Of a DNA stretch of 64,000 nt, positions 28,414-37,519 are shown one piece after another. Position numbers and translations under genes: made by a program. Below the pieces are notes generated by a model, which saw only the letters and a program-made list of their open reading frames with translations, did not search any database and had not been told where the DNA came from. Origin of the DNA: CAIXZV01 sp037446495 (GTDB lineage Bacteria > Chloroflexota > Limnocylindria > Limnocylindrales > CSP1-4); assembly GCA_037446495.1 (NCBI GenBank), contig JBBIIL010000003.1:85487-149486 (forward strand), given 5' to 3'. How positions within the stretch are numbered: position 1 is the stretch's first letter; every line of letters begins with the position of its first letter.

Positions 28414-28611
28414 ATGGCTCGAGCCTGCGCCATCTGCGGCAAGGCGTCGATCGGCGGGTTCAACCCCCAGTCGTCGGGGATGAACCGCGTTCGCGCCCAC
28501 CGCCGCTACCAGCCGAACCTCCAGCTCACGACGCTTGCGAAGAACGGCAGCACCGAGAAGGTGCTCGCCTGCACGCGCTGCCGCCGCACGCTGACGAAGA
28601 GCGCCCGCTAG
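28414..28611 (+). CDS. rpmB: Ribosomal protein L28 (Cys-containing form)
   Basis: 65 residues. MARACAICGKASIGGFN, SSGMNRVRAHRRYQPNLQ, and a second Cys pair in CTRCRRTLTKS, so this is the zinc-binding form. The only ribosomal gene of the window on the plus strand. The Shine-Dalgarno is weak (GAGG about 14 bases upstream). Confidence 0.96.
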   Translation: MARACAICGKASIGGFNPQSSGMNRVRAHRRYQPNLQLTTLAKNGSTEKVLACTRCRRTLTKSAR

Positions 28612-28759
28612 CCCGCCATCCGGGCCCGTCGGAGCCGGTCGCCGATCCGCGGCCGGCTTCTTGGCGTTCAGGGCATCACGGGGATCGCGCTCGCATCGGC
28701 CGCCGCGCCAAGGGGCGGCCTCCCCCAGGCGTCCACGATCGTGCGCAGCACCGAGCAGT

Positions 28760-29206
28760 TCACCGGTCGGCGGTGTCCAGCCAGATCGTGAACGGCCCAT
28801 CGTTGACGAGCTCGACGGCCATCTCAGCGCCGAACTCGCCCGACGCCGTGCGGACGCCGCGGGCCTCCATCCCGGCGGCCATGCTCCGCCACACGCGGGA
28901 CGCGACGTCCGGCGGCGCGGCGTCGGTGAACCCGGGCCGCCGGCCGCGCCGCGTGTCCGCATACAGCGTGAACTGGCTGACCACCAGGGCCTCCCCGCCG
29001 ACGTCGCGGATCGAGCGGTTCGTCCGCCCCTCGTCGTCCTTGAAGATGCGCAGCTCGCAGACCCGGCGCGCCAGCGCGTCGGCCGTCGTGTCGTCGTCGC
29101 CGTGGCCGACGCCCACGAGGATCAGCAGGCCGTGCCCGATCGAGCCGACCGTCCGCTCGCCCACGCGGACCTCGGCCCGGGTCACGCGCTGGAGCAGCGC
29201 CCGCAC
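28760..29206 (-). CDS. dtd: D-aminoacyl-tRNA deacylase
   Basis: 148 residues. Removes D-amino acids (and mis-charged Gly) from tRNAs. Active-site blocks: SQFTLYADT followed by RRGRRPGFTDAA, and the cis-Pro loop NDGPFTIWLD at the C-terminus. GTG at 29206 (VRALLQRVTRAEV) with GGGGAGG upstream is the family start. Ten bases after rpe. Confidence 0.95.
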   Translation of the reverse strand: MRALLQRVTRAEVRVGERTVGSIGHGLLILVGVGHGDDDTTADALARRVCELRIFKDDEGRTNRSIRDVGGEALVVSQFTLYADTRRGRRPGFTDAAPPDVASRVWRSMAAGMEARGVRTASGEFGAEMAVELVNDGPFTIWLDTADR

Positions 29207-29216
29207 GTCGCCTCCC

Positions 29217-29915
29217 CTACCCGAGGGTGGCGGCGCGCGCGGCACTCGCGATGGACCGGATGCGCTCCACCTCGACGGCCATGTCCTCCGCGCGATAGAG
29301 GGCGGAGCCGGCGACGACGACGTCCGTGCCGCCCCGGCCGATCACCTCCGCCGTCGCCGATCGCCCGCCGCCGTCCACCTGCACCTCGTTGGCCCCGTCC
29401 GCTGCCAGCCACGCCCGGGACGCGAGGAGTTTCGTGTCCGCCACATCTGTCATGAACGACTGGCCGCCGAAGCCCGGCTCCACCGTCATGACCAGGATGA
29501 TGTCGAGCAGGTCGCGGTAGGCGTCGAGGGCGGTCAGCGGCGTCCCCGGCCTCACAGACAGGCCGGCCGACCTGCCAGCCTCTCGGATGCGCTGGAGCGC
29601 CGGGCGGATCTGTGGCGCGTCCACCTCCACGTGGAAGGTGATGGAGTCACAGCCTGCGTCGAGGAAGTGCTCGGTCCAGCGGCCCGGCTCGTCGATCATC
29701 AGGTGGGCGTCGAACGGCAGGGCGGTGACGCCGCGCAGCGCCTCGATGGCCTTCCAGCCGAACGAGAGGTTCGGCACGAAGTGCCCGTCCATCACGTCAA
29801 GGTGGATCCGGTCCACGCCCGCGGCCTCCGCACGCCGAACCTCGTCGCCCAGCGCCGCGAGGTCTGAGTCGAGGATGCTGGCCGACACGAGGGCCAGGGG
29901 GCGTCTGATGGTCAC
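29217..29915 (-). CDS. rpe: Ribulose-phosphate 3-epimerase
   Basis: 232 residues, TIM barrel. Interconverts ribulose-5-P and xylulose-5-P in the pentose phosphate pathway. Signatures: VSASILDSDLAALG, RIHLDVMDGHFVPNLSFG (metal His/Asp), DAHLMI, ILVMTVEPGFGGQSFM and EVQVDGG. The GTG start overlaps the rlmN stop (GTGA). In many Gram-positives rsgA and prkC separate rlmN from rpe; not here. Confidence 0.97.
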   Translation of the reverse strand: MTIRRPLALVSASILDSDLAALGDEVRRAEAAGVDRIHLDVMDGHFVPNLSFGWKAIEALRGVTALPFDAHLMIDEPGRWTEHFLDAGCDSITFHVEVDAPQIRPALQRIREAGRSAGLSVRPGTPLTALDAYRDLLDIILVMTVEPGFGGQSFMTDVADTKLLASRAWLAADGANEVQVDGGGRSATAEVIGRGGTDVVVAGSALYRAEDMAVEVERIRSIASAARAATLG

Positions 29916-31165
29916 CCCGTGCCCTCCCGTGCGCTCAGGGACGGCGCCGGCTCGTCGCTTCGCTCGCCGCGGAGGGCCGCCGCCGACTGGGCGACGATTC
30001 GCTCCCGGCGCCGCTGGACGACCGCCGGCGTGGGCTGGCCCGCATGCTCGGCCGCGAGCTGGCCGCAGGCGGCCCCGATCTCGGTCCCCCGGTTGAACCG
30101 GATCGTGACGGCGATCCCGGCCGCCCGGACCCGCTCTGCGAACCGCTCCACCACCGGGATGGGGCTGCCCGTCCAGGGCGTGTGGGCAACCTGGTTCATC
30201 GGGATCAGGTTGACGTGCGCCAGGTTGCCGCGCAGCAGGTCGGCGAGCGCGTCGGCGTCGGCCTCCGTGTCGTTGATGCCCTCGATCATCGTGAGCTCGT
30301 ACGTCACGCGCCGGCCGGTCGCCTCGGCGTGCTCGCGCGCCGCGGCCACCACCTCCTCCACGGGCCACCGCCGGTTGAGCGGCACGAGCACATCGCGCAG
30401 CGGGTTGCGCGCGGCGTGGATCGAGATGGCGAGCGTGAACTGCGGGCCGAGCGCGGTCAGGCGACGGATTCCCGGCACCACGCCCGACGTGCTGACGGTG
30501 ATGTGGCGCGCGCCGAGCCCGAAGCGGGCGGGGTCGTTGAGGGCGTCGATGGCCTCGAGCACGCGGTCCAAGTTCATGAGCGGCTCGCCCATCCCCATGA
30601 AGACCACGTTCGTGAGGTGCCTGCCGTCCACCGCCAGGCGGCGCTGGGCCTGGCGCACCTGGTCGAGGATCTCGGCCGACTCGAGGTCCCGCTCCATACC
30701 CAGCTCACCCGTGGCGCAGAACGGGCAGCCCACCGCGCAGCCGGCCTGCGAGCTGATGCACAGCGTGTGCCGCTCGCGCGCACCGTCGCGGGCCGGATAG
30801 TGCATGAGCACAGACTCCACCAGCAGGCCGTCGGACAGGCGGTGCACGGCCTTCTCGGTCAAGCCCGCGTCCGTGACCAGAACCTCGGTCTCGGCCAGGG
30901 TGTCGAACCGGAACGCATCGGCGAACTGCTCGCGCACCGGACCCGGCAGTGTCAGCACGTCCGCGAAGGCCCCCTCGCGCCCGCGCCACACCGAGTCGAG
31001 CACCTGCCTCGCGCGATAGGCGGGCAGCCCGTGCTCCTTCGCCCACGCGGCCAGCTCCCCCGGCGCGAGGCCGGACACACCGGGACGCGGGTCGCGTGGA
31101 CGCGTGGCCGACGGTGCGGGCCGGAGGCCGAAGAGCGGCATGATGTCGGGCGGCTGTGTGGTCAT
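29912..31165 (-). CDS. rlmN: 23S rRNA (adenine-2503-C2)-methyltransferase
   Basis: 417 residues. Radical SAM enzyme methylating A2503 of 23S rRNA and A37 of some tRNAs. Cluster-binding Cys in CAVGCPFCATGELG, preceded by CISSQAG; GMGEPLMN and HITVSTSGVVPGIRRL follow; the second catalytic Cys is in the C-terminal ACGQL segment. ATG at 31165 is preferred over the one six codons upstream. No Shine-Dalgarno; an extended -10 lies eight bases upstream, so a leaderless message is likely. Confidence 0.97.
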   Translation of the reverse strand: MTTQPPDIMPLFGLRPAPSATRPRDPRPGVSGLAPGELAAWAKEHGLPAYRARQVLDSVWRGREGAFADVLTLPGPVREQFADAFRFDTLAETEVLVTDAGLTEKAVHRLSDGLLVESVLMHYPARDGARERHTLCISSQAGCAVGCPFCATGELGMERDLESAEILDQVRQAQRRLAVDGRHLTNVVFMGMGEPLMNLDRVLEAIDALNDPARFGLGARHITVSTSGVVPGIRRLTALGPQFTLAISIHAARNPLRDVLVPLNRRWPVEEVVAAAREHAEATGRRVTYELTMIEGINDTEADADALADLLRGNLAHVNLIPMNQVAHTPWTGSPIPVVERFAERVRAAGIAVTIRFNRGTEIGAACGQLAAEHAGQPTPAVVQRRRERIVAQSAAALRGERSDEPAPSLSAREGTG

Positions 31166-31173
31166 CGTGCCCG

Positions 31174-31179
31174 ATTCTG
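31174..31179 (-). promoter_or_regulatory. Candidate -10 of rlmN, leaderless arrangement
   Basis: CAGAAT preceded by TGC (extended -10), ending eight bases before the rlmN ATG. Confidence 0.4.
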
Positions 31180-31209
31180 GCATGGAAGCGCGGGTCTGGC
31201 GCGGCGTCG

Positions 31210-32154
31210 TCAGGCCCGGCGCTCCTGATGGCCGCGCAGCCAGTCCGCGCCGCGCATCGACCGCCTGCCCAGCGGTGTCACCTGCTCCAGGACGAGCCTG
31301 CCCTCGGCGGTCGCGAGCGCGGGCTCGTCGCCCTGCCTGACGAGGGTTCCGGGCGCATCATCTGGAGCACCGGGCTCTGCGCGCGCCGCCGCCACCACCA
31401 GGCGCTCGCCGTCGAGGTCCACGAACGTCCCCGGCCACGGCCGGTAGGCGCGGACCAGACGCTCGAGCTCGGCCGCGGAGCTTGTCGGGTCCAGCGCGCC
31501 GTCCGACCGGCGGAGCGCCCGGGTCAGCACGACACCCTCGTTCGCCTGCGGGACGGGCGCCAGACGACCGTCAAGCCAGGCGTCGAGCGATCGGTCGAGC
31601 AGGTCGGCCGCCAGCTCGGCCAAGTGCGCCTCCAGCTCCGATGCCGTCTCGCGGCCCGTCAGCGGGACGCGGAGCCGGGCGAGGAGCGGCCCGGTGTCCA
31701 ACCCCGCATCCATGCGCATCAACGAGACACCGGCGTCGGCATCGCCCGCGGCGATCGTCGCGGACACGGGCGACGCCCCGCGGAACCGGGGCAGGGCCGA
31801 GGGGTGCAGGTTGAGCGCGCCGTGCGGCAGGTCGAGCAGCGCGGCCGGGACGATCTGGCCGTAGTCGGCCAAGACGGCGAGGGCCGGGGCGAGGGCGAGG
31901 ACGGCAGCGATCGCCTCGGGCGCGCGCAGGCGCTCCGGCGCGAGCACGGGCGCGAGGCCCAACACGCCCGCCAGCGCCGCGACGGGCGTCGGCGTCAGGA
32001 CGGCGTGGCGGCCGACGGGCCGCTCGGGCGCGGTGACGATGCCGACGAGCTCAATCCGTGGATGCGCCGCAAGTCGGCGGAGGGCGGGCGCAGCAAACGC
32101 GCCCGACCCGAGGTAGACCGTCCGGACGCGCTCGCCCGCCGGCCCGGCGTTCAT
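31210..32154 (-). CDS. fmt: Methionyl-tRNA formyltransferase
   Basis: 314 residues. Formylates initiator Met-tRNA. N-terminal Rossmann-type domain with VYLGSGAFAAPALRRL and the catalytic region LNLHPSALPRFRGASPVSATI, then GDADAGVSLMRMDAGLDTGP; the C-terminal OB domain contains AYRPWPGTF. ATG overlaps the def stop (ATGA). rsmB, often behind fmt, is absent. Confidence 0.96.
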   Translation of the reverse strand: MNAGPAGERVRTVYLGSGAFAAPALRRLAAHPRIELVGIVTAPERPVGRHAVLTPTPVAALAGVLGLAPVLAPERLRAPEAIAAVLALAPALAVLADYGQIVPAALLDLPHGALNLHPSALPRFRGASPVSATIAAGDADAGVSLMRMDAGLDTGPLLARLRVPLTGRETASELEAHLAELAADLLDRSLDAWLDGRLAPVPQANEGVVLTRALRRSDGALDPTSSAAELERLVRAYRPWPGTFVDLDGERLVVAAARAEPGAPDDAPGTLVRQGDEPALATAEGRLVLEQVTPLGRRSMRGADWLRGHQERRA

Positions 32155-32705
32155 GCGAGCGCCTTGCTGGCCCTTCGGTGGCGAGCTCGCTGAGTTGCCC
32201 CCTCGTCAGCGCCGGCGTCCTCGTCCTCGTCACCGCCCTGGCCCACGGCGATCAACTCGTCCATGGACCCGAGGTAGTCGATGAACAGCCGGCCGTCGAG
32301 GTGGTCGAGCTCGTGCTGGAGCGCCCGCCCCAGGAGCCCCGAGCCCGAGACCTTGTACTTCCTGCCGCGCCGGTCCTGGGCCACCACCCAGACCTTCTCC
32401 TTGCGTGTCACGTAGGCGAAGTAGCCGGGGACCGAGAGGCAGCCCTCGAGGTCGCGGTCCGTGCCATCCGAGCGCACGATCATCGGGTTCACCAGCTCGT
32501 AGAGGCGGCTCTCGACCTCGACGACGGCACAGCGGACCGGCTCGCCAACCTGCGGCGCGGCCAGCCCGACGCCCGGCGCTGCCCGCATGGTCGCGGCGAG
32601 GTCGTCGAGCAGCCCGTGGAGGTACTTGCCGAAGCTGTCCACGGGCTGGCCCTTGAGCCGGAGCCTCGGGTCGCCGAGCAGGACGATGGGTCGAACACCA
32701 CTCAT
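32151..32705 (-). CDS. def: Peptide deformylase
   Basis: 184 residues. Metalloenzyme removing the N-formyl group. All three motifs are intact: GVGLAAPQVG, EGCLSVPG (metal Cys) and QHELDHLDG (metal His). The C-terminus adds an acidic/Ala tail. The ATG lacks a Shine-Dalgarno, and a TATACT hexamer ends only six bases before it. Coupled to fmt. Confidence 0.97.
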   Translation of the reverse strand: MSGVRPIVLLGDPRLRLKGQPVDSFGKYLHGLLDDLAATMRAAPGVGLAAPQVGEPVRCAVVEVESRLYELVNPMIVRSDGTDRDLEGCLSVPGYFAYVTRKEKVWVVAQDRRGRKYKVSGSGLLGRALQHELDHLDGRLFIDYLGSMDELIAVGQGGDEDEDAGADEGATQRARHRRASKALA

Positions 32706-32711
32706 GGCCCG

Positions 32712-32717
32712 AGTATA
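32712..32717 (-). promoter_or_regulatory. Candidate -10 of def-fmt, leaderless arrangement
   Basis: TATACT (five of six consensus) six bases upstream of the def ATG. Transcription would start at or next to the A of ATG. No clear -35. Confidence 0.5.
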
Positions 32718-32766
32718 CGGAACGGGGCGCCACCGACCCTCGGCGGCGCCTCGTGGCCGTGCCCCG

Positions 32767-33186
32767 CTATGCCTCGACGGACCCCTCGGTGAGCTCCTTG
32801 GGCGCCGCTTCGGCGGCCTCCTCGCCGGCCTTGGCGGCCTCGTTCTCGTGACGCCAATCGGCGGCGACCGACTGCGCCTTCTCTGCGAAGCGCTGGCCGT
32901 ACTCGGTGGTGACCGATGCGGCCTTCTGCGCGGCGGGGCCGGCCTTCACGGCCGCGATGGCGGCGAGCTCGGCAGCCTTGGCCCCAACCTCGCGGGCAAC
33001 CGGTGCGGCCTGCGTCGCGACCTGCTGGATCATCGTCTCGAGCTGGCTGAGCCACTCGCGGGCGCGGGAGCTTGCGGCCGCGTCGGCGGCAGCCCCGTCG
33101 GCGGCAGCCCGGTCGGCGGGGGCGTCGGCGGGGGCGTCGGCGGCCTCGGGCGCGGGCTCGATGGCCTCGATCGGCTGGTCGGTCAT
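32767..33186 (-). CDS. Ala-rich phasin/apolipoprotein-like protein
   Basis: 139 residues, with a near-perfect AAGGAGGT ribosome binding site before ATG 33186, so probably highly translated. First 45 residues are Ala/Asp/Pro repeats (PADAPADRAAADGAAADAAA). The rest is one long amphipathic helix region (REWLSQLETMIQQVATQAAP, VAREVGAKAAELAAIAAVKA, TTEYGQRFAEKAQS) reminiscent of phasins or other surface-coating helical proteins. No transmembrane segment. Family not recognised with certainty. It interrupts the usual priA-def neighbourhood. Confidence 0.7.
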   Translation of the reverse strand: MTDQPIEAIEPAPEAADAPADAPADRAAADGAAADAAASSRAREWLSQLETMIQQVATQAAPVAREVGAKAAELAAIAAVKAGPAAQKAASVTTEYGQRFAEKAQSVAADWRHENEAAKAGEEAAEAAPKELTEGSVEA

Positions 33187-33262
33187 GGCGGACCTCCTTC
33201 GTTGGTGTCGGTCCCCATTGTCGCCACCTGCGCCAATTCGGCCAGAGCCGAGGGTCGCGACC

Positions 33263-35803
33263 CTAGAGGAGCGTCTCGGGATCCACGTCCACACTCCACG
33301 GCGCGGCTGGCAGCGGGTCCAGCAGGGCCACCGGGTCCGGCCCGCGCAGCACCACGCTATACCGCCACCTCTCGGCGCGCCGGGCAACGAATGCGGGCGC
33401 CGGCCCGACGACCTGAACGGTCGGCGCCACGAGGCGAGCACGTGCCCGCAGCTCGTCGGCATAGGCGATCGCCGCCTTCTCCGCCGCCTCGCGCACAGGC
33501 AGACCCACGGTCAGCTTGACCAGCCGGCCGAACGGCGGCGAGCCGAAGCGCTCGCGCAGCGCCAGCTCCTGGGCGTAGAACGAGGCGGCGTCACGGTCGG
33601 CCACGGCGGTGATGGCCCGGTGGTCGGGGCGGTACGTCTGGATGAACGCCATCCCCGGCCGACCGCCGCGCCCGGCCCGGCCCACGGCCTGGGCCAGCAG
33701 CTGGTACGTCCGCTCGGCCGCCCGCTCGTCGGGCAGGTTGAGCGCCACGTCCGCCGACACCACCCCCACGAGGGTCACCTCGGGCACGTCGATCCCCTTG
33801 GCCACGAGGCTCGTCCCCACGAGCACGTCGAGGTGCCCGGCAGCGAACGCGTCGAGCACGCGCTCGGTGGCGCCCTTGCGCTCGGCAATGTCGCGGTCGA
33901 GGCGGCCCGTGCGGAGATGCGGGAACCGTGCCCGGACATCGTGCTCCACGCGCTCGGTGCCGCCGCCGAGGTAGCGGATCCGCGGCGACGAGCACGCCGG
34001 GCAGCGCGTGGCGGGCGGCCAGGCGCGGCCGCAGTGATGGCACCGAAGCGTGGTCCCGGCCCGGTGGTACACGAGCGGGCGCTCGCAGTCGGGGCACTCC
34101 TGGACGAACCCGCAGTCGCGGCAGACGACGACCGAGGCGGTCCCGCGGCGGTTGAGCACGAGGATGGCACGGTCGCCGGCGCGGGTGTCCAGCGCGGCCA
34201 GCGCGGCGGCCAGGGGTCCAGAGAGGATCCCCCGATTGCCGGAGGCCAGCTCCTCGCGCATGTCCACGATAGTGACACTCGGCTCGGTGCCAGCCGCCCG
34301 GGTCGGCAGGACGAGACGCCGGTACTCGCCCGCCCTCGCGCGGCCCACGCTCTCGACCGACGGCGTCGCCGACCCGAGGACGACCGCGGACCCGGCGCGC
34401 GCGGCAAGGTCCAGGGCCGCGTCGCGCGCCTGGAAGCGCGGCGTCCGGTCGCTCTTGTACGCGGGGTCATGCTCCTCGTCCACGACGATGAGCCCGACGT
34501 CCGCGAGGGGCGCCAGGACGGCGGTCCTCGTGCCCACCACGACGTCCGCGCCGCCGGCCCTGATCCTGCGCCACTCGTCCGCGCGCTCGCCCTCCCCGAG
34601 CGCGGAGTGCAGGACCGCGATCCGGGCCGCGAGGTCAGCGCGGAGCCGGTCCACCACCGGCATGGCGAGCGCGATCTCCGGGACCAGCAGCAGCGCGGGG
34701 CGACCCGCAGCGAGGCAGGCGGCGATCGCCTCGACGTAGATCGCGGTCTTGCCGCTTCCGGTGACCCCGTCGAGCAGCAGGGGCCGAGGGTCGCGCGCTT
34801 CCACTGCCGCAAGGACCGCGTCGAGCGCCGACGCCTGGTCCGGCGTGAGGTCCGCGTCCGCCGGCCGGGCGCCGCGCGAGGGCACCGGGCGATCGGCCAA
34901 CGGCCGGCGCGGACGCTCGCGCACCTCCACCCGAACCAGTCCGCGCCGCACGAGGCCCACGAGCGCGGAGGATCCGTGGCGGCCGACGACGGGCGCGGCG
35001 ACGACCCCGTCCGCAGAGTCCTCAGCCGCCTCGGCCGCCGCTGCCAGCTCGTGAAGCGCGCCGGTCTGCCGTGGCCCCAACGGGCGCCCCGGGGGCTTCG
35101 ACCCTGCCCGGATCCGCGCCGCCGCGTCGGCGCCCGCGGTCGTCAGCCAGAGTCGCCGCTCATACCGGAGACCCGCCGTCGTCCCGAGCAGCGTCCAGGC
35201 GAGGTCCACGAGCCCGGCATCGGCCAGCACCCGGAGTTGGCGCAGGAGCGCCCCGCGGCCCTCCGGCGACGCCAGGTCGCGTGCGGGCCGTGACCGACCG
35301 GCCAGGTCGTCGAGGAGGGCCAGGTCGGCCGGTGGCATGCCCCCCTCAACAGCCGCCATGGCCGTCTCCCCGGCTGGCGTGACCTCGACCATCAGCTCGA
35401 GCCGCTCCAGGAGGCCCGGAGGAAGCATCGCCCGGACGACTGCGGCAACCGGCGCGAGGTACCGCGCGGCAATCCCCTGCGCGAAGCCGAGTGCGAGCGG
35501 CGGCAGCAGCGGCCCGTCGGTGCGGACGCGCGCGACGATGGGCCGCGCCTCGGGTCCGGCCGGCCCGACCTCAGCCAGCGTCGACGCCCCGCGGCGGGAA
35601 GTCGCTTCCCCGAGCACGATCCCGATCGCCTGACGACGCCCGAAGGGCACCAGCACGGCCTCGCCGGGCTCCAGGTCTGCCAGCGACGATGGCACGGCAT
35701 ACGTCCAGGTGCGCGGCCCCGGCCCGCCCGGCGCGTCCACTGCCACCTCGACCAGACGCGCTGCGCCCAGGTCGGGCTCGGGCTCGAACGGCAGCACCGG
35801 CAC
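33263..35803 (-). CDS. priA: Primosomal protein N' (replication restart helicase PriA)
   Basis: 846 residues. Reloads the replisome at stalled forks. N-terminal DNA-binding domain (TWTYAVPSSLADLEPGEAVLVPFG), helicase motif I LLDGVTGSGKTAIYVEAI, DEEH box VVDEEHDPAYKSD, zinc-binding Cys in CRDCGFVQECPDCERP and CHHCGRAWPPATRCPACSS, then GTERVEHDVRARFP and AVGRAGRGGRPG. GTG at 35803 is chosen; eight bases separate it from gmk. coaBC and rpoZ, commonly between gmk and priA, are missing here. Confidence 0.96.
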   Translation of the reverse strand: MPVLPFEPEPDLGAARLVEVAVDAPGGPGPRTWTYAVPSSLADLEPGEAVLVPFGRRQAIGIVLGEATSRRGASTLAEVGPAGPEARPIVARVRTDGPLLPPLALGFAQGIAARYLAPVAAVVRAMLPPGLLERLELMVEVTPAGETAMAAVEGGMPPADLALLDDLAGRSRPARDLASPEGRGALLRQLRVLADAGLVDLAWTLLGTTAGLRYERRLWLTTAGADAAARIRAGSKPPGRPLGPRQTGALHELAAAAEAAEDSADGVVAAPVVGRHGSSALVGLVRRGLVRVEVRERPRRPLADRPVPSRGARPADADLTPDQASALDAVLAAVEARDPRPLLLDGVTGSGKTAIYVEAIAACLAAGRPALLLVPEIALAMPVVDRLRADLAARIAVLHSALGEGERADEWRRIRAGGADVVVGTRTAVLAPLADVGLIVVDEEHDPAYKSDRTPRFQARDAALDLAARAGSAVVLGSATPSVESVGRARAGEYRRLVLPTRAAGTEPSVTIVDMREELASGNRGILSGPLAAALAALDTRAGDRAILVLNRRGTASVVVCRDCGFVQECPDCERPLVYHRAGTTLRCHHCGRAWPPATRCPACSSPRIRYLGGGTERVEHDVRARFPHLRTGRLDRDIAERKGATERVLDAFAAGHLDVLVGTSLVAKGIDVPEVTLVGVVSADVALNLPDERAAERTYQLLAQAVGRAGRGGRPGMAFIQTYRPDHRAITAVADRDAASFYAQELALRERFGSPPFGRLVKLTVGLPVREAAEKAAIAYADELRARARLVAPTVQVVGPAPAFVARRAERWRYSVVLRGPDPVALLDPLPAAPWSVDVDPETLL

Positions 35804-35810
35804 GCGCCTG

Positions 35811-36440
35811 CTAGGTGATCCTGACGCGGCGGTCGGCGTTGCGGCGCTTCTCCTGGGCGATGATCGCCTCGATCTCCGCGGCGGTCCGCGCCTGCTGGTT
35901 GGTCTCGTTGACCACGACGCGGTCATAGTCGCCGCTCCTCGCCAGCTCGACCGCGGCATTGCGCTGGCGGATCTCGAGCTCGTCGGCGGTTTCCGTGGCG
36001 CGCGAGCGGAGGCGCTGGAACAGCTCCTCCATCGACGGCGGCACCAGGAACACCAGGAGCGCGTCGGGGGCCCGCTGCTTGACCGCGGATGCGCCCTGCA
36101 CGTCGATCTTGAGGATCACGTCGTGACCCTCGGCCAGCGAGTCGGCAACCTCGTTGCGGGGCGTGCCGTACCAGTTGCCGTGGACCTCGGCGAACTCGAG
36201 CAGCTCGCCGGCGTCACGCAGCCTCGCGAACTCCGCTGTTGTGAGGAATTGGTAATTGACGCCCGGGACCTCGCCCGGCCGCGGGTGGCGCGTCGTGCAG
36301 GTGACCACGTAGTGGTAGTCCGGGTCCCTCGGCCGCTCGCGGAGGGCGTCGAGGATCGTGTCCTTGCCCACCCCCGACGGCCCGCTGATGATCACCAGCT
36401 GGGCCCCGGGCGCCCCGAGCAGCGGCGTGGGGTCGGTCAT
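35811..36440 (-). CDS. gmk: Guanylate kinase
   Basis: 209 residues. GMP + ATP to GDP. P-loop IISGPSGVGKDTIL, TCTTRHPRPGEVPGVNYQFL (GMP-binding), GNWYGTP, ILKIDVQGA and the lid RLRSRATETADELEIRQRNA. ATG overlaps the upstream pseudouridine synthase stop (ATGA). Confidence 0.97.
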   Translation of the reverse strand: MTDPTPLLGAPGAQLVIISGPSGVGKDTILDALRERPRDPDYHYVVTCTTRHPRPGEVPGVNYQFLTTAEFARLRDAGELLEFAEVHGNWYGTPRNEVADSLAEGHDVILKIDVQGASAVKQRAPDALLVFLVPPSMEELFQRLRSRATETADELEIRQRNAAVELARSGDYDRVVVNETNQQARTAAEIEAIIAQEKRRNADRRVRIT

Positions 36441-37519
36441 GCCGGACCTCCTGCGGGCCGGCGCCCGGCCGAGGCCTCCGCCGCCCGCAACCCCTCGAGC
36501 ACGGAGGCGAGCGCGTCGGGGATCGGCGCCTCAACCCGGATCAGCTTCGACGAGGTGGGCGACACGAGCTCGAGCCGCCACGCGTGGAGGAACAGCCGCT
36601 CCAGGCCGTCGGGGCCCTTGCGCGCCGTCCCGGTCCCGTAGACTGCGTCGCCCGCCACCGGGTGGCCCAGCGCGGCGCAGTGGACGCGGATCTGGTGCGT
36701 CCGGCCGGTCACGAGGTCCAGCTCCAACAGCGTCCAGTCGCGGAACCGCTCGCGCACGCGGTAGCCGGTGGTGGACGGGCGTCCGTCCGAGACCACGGCC
36801 ATGCGCTTGCGATCCTTCGGGTCGCGTCCGATCGGCGCCTCGATACGGCCCACCGCCGCCGCGACCGAGCCCAAGACCAGCGCGAGGTAGGTCTTGCGCA
36901 CCCGGCGCGCCTTGAGCTGCGCCATCAGCCCGGCCTGCGCGGCGTCGTTGCGGGCCACGATGAGCAGCCCCGAGGTGTCCCGGTCCAGGCGGTGGACGAT
37001 GCCCGGGCGGACGACGCCGGCGATGCCACCGTAGTGGTCACCGCGGGCGAGCAGCGCGTTGACGAGCGTGCCGCGCCAGTGCCCGGGCGCTGGGTGGACC
37101 ACGAGGCCCGACGGCTTGTTGACGATCAGGACGTCGTCGTCCTCATAGACCACGTCCACCGGGATCGTCGGGTCCGGCTCGAGGTGGTACGGGATCTCCG
37201 CCGGCGGCACCTCGAGCGTGACCACGCCCGGGCCGCGCATCTCGGAGTTGGCGCGCAGGCGCCGGCCGGAGCCGTCCGCCAGGTGGCCGTCGCTGATCAG
37301 CTTCTGGACGTACGAGCGCGAGAGGCCGGTGCGGTCTGCCACGAACCGGTCGATGCGGCCGATGACCGCGCCGTCGGGAACCACCAGTCGCCGCGGGCCG
37401 GGCTCCACCGACGGGGGCGCCGGCTCGATGCCGAGCGAGCCCTCGAGGTCCTCGTCGCCGTCAACCACATCGTCCGTGGCGTCCTCGTGCGGGTCGGCGC
37501 GGTGACCGGGGTCAGTCAT
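36437..37519 (-). CDS. rluD: RluA/RluD-family pseudouridine synthase
   Basis: 360 residues. Isomerises specific uridines of 23S rRNA (RluD-type by domain make-up). After an acidic N-terminus comes an S4 domain (RIDRFVADRTGLSRSYVQKLI) and the catalytic domain with VVHPAPGHWRGTLVNALL, catalytic Asp in HRLDRDTSGLL, and TGRTHQIRVHCAALGHPVAGD. Overlaps lspA by eight bases; the lspA-rluD pair is conserved. Exact target positions cannot be read from sequence. Confidence 0.93.
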   Translation of the reverse strand: MTDPGHRADPHEDATDDVVDGDEDLEGSLGIEPAPPSVEPGPRRLVVPDGAVIGRIDRFVADRTGLSRSYVQKLISDGHLADGSGRRLRANSEMRGPGVVTLEVPPAEIPYHLEPDPTIPVDVVYEDDDVLIVNKPSGLVVHPAPGHWRGTLVNALLARGDHYGGIAGVVRPGIVHRLDRDTSGLLIVARNDAAQAGLMAQLKARRVRKTYLALVLGSVAAAVGRIEAPIGRDPKDRKRMAVVSDGRPSTTGYRVRERFRDWTLLELDLVTGRTHQIRVHCAALGHPVAGDAVYGTGTARKGPDGLERLFLHAWRLELVSPTSSKLIRVEAPIPDALASVLEGLRAAEASAGRRPAGGPA

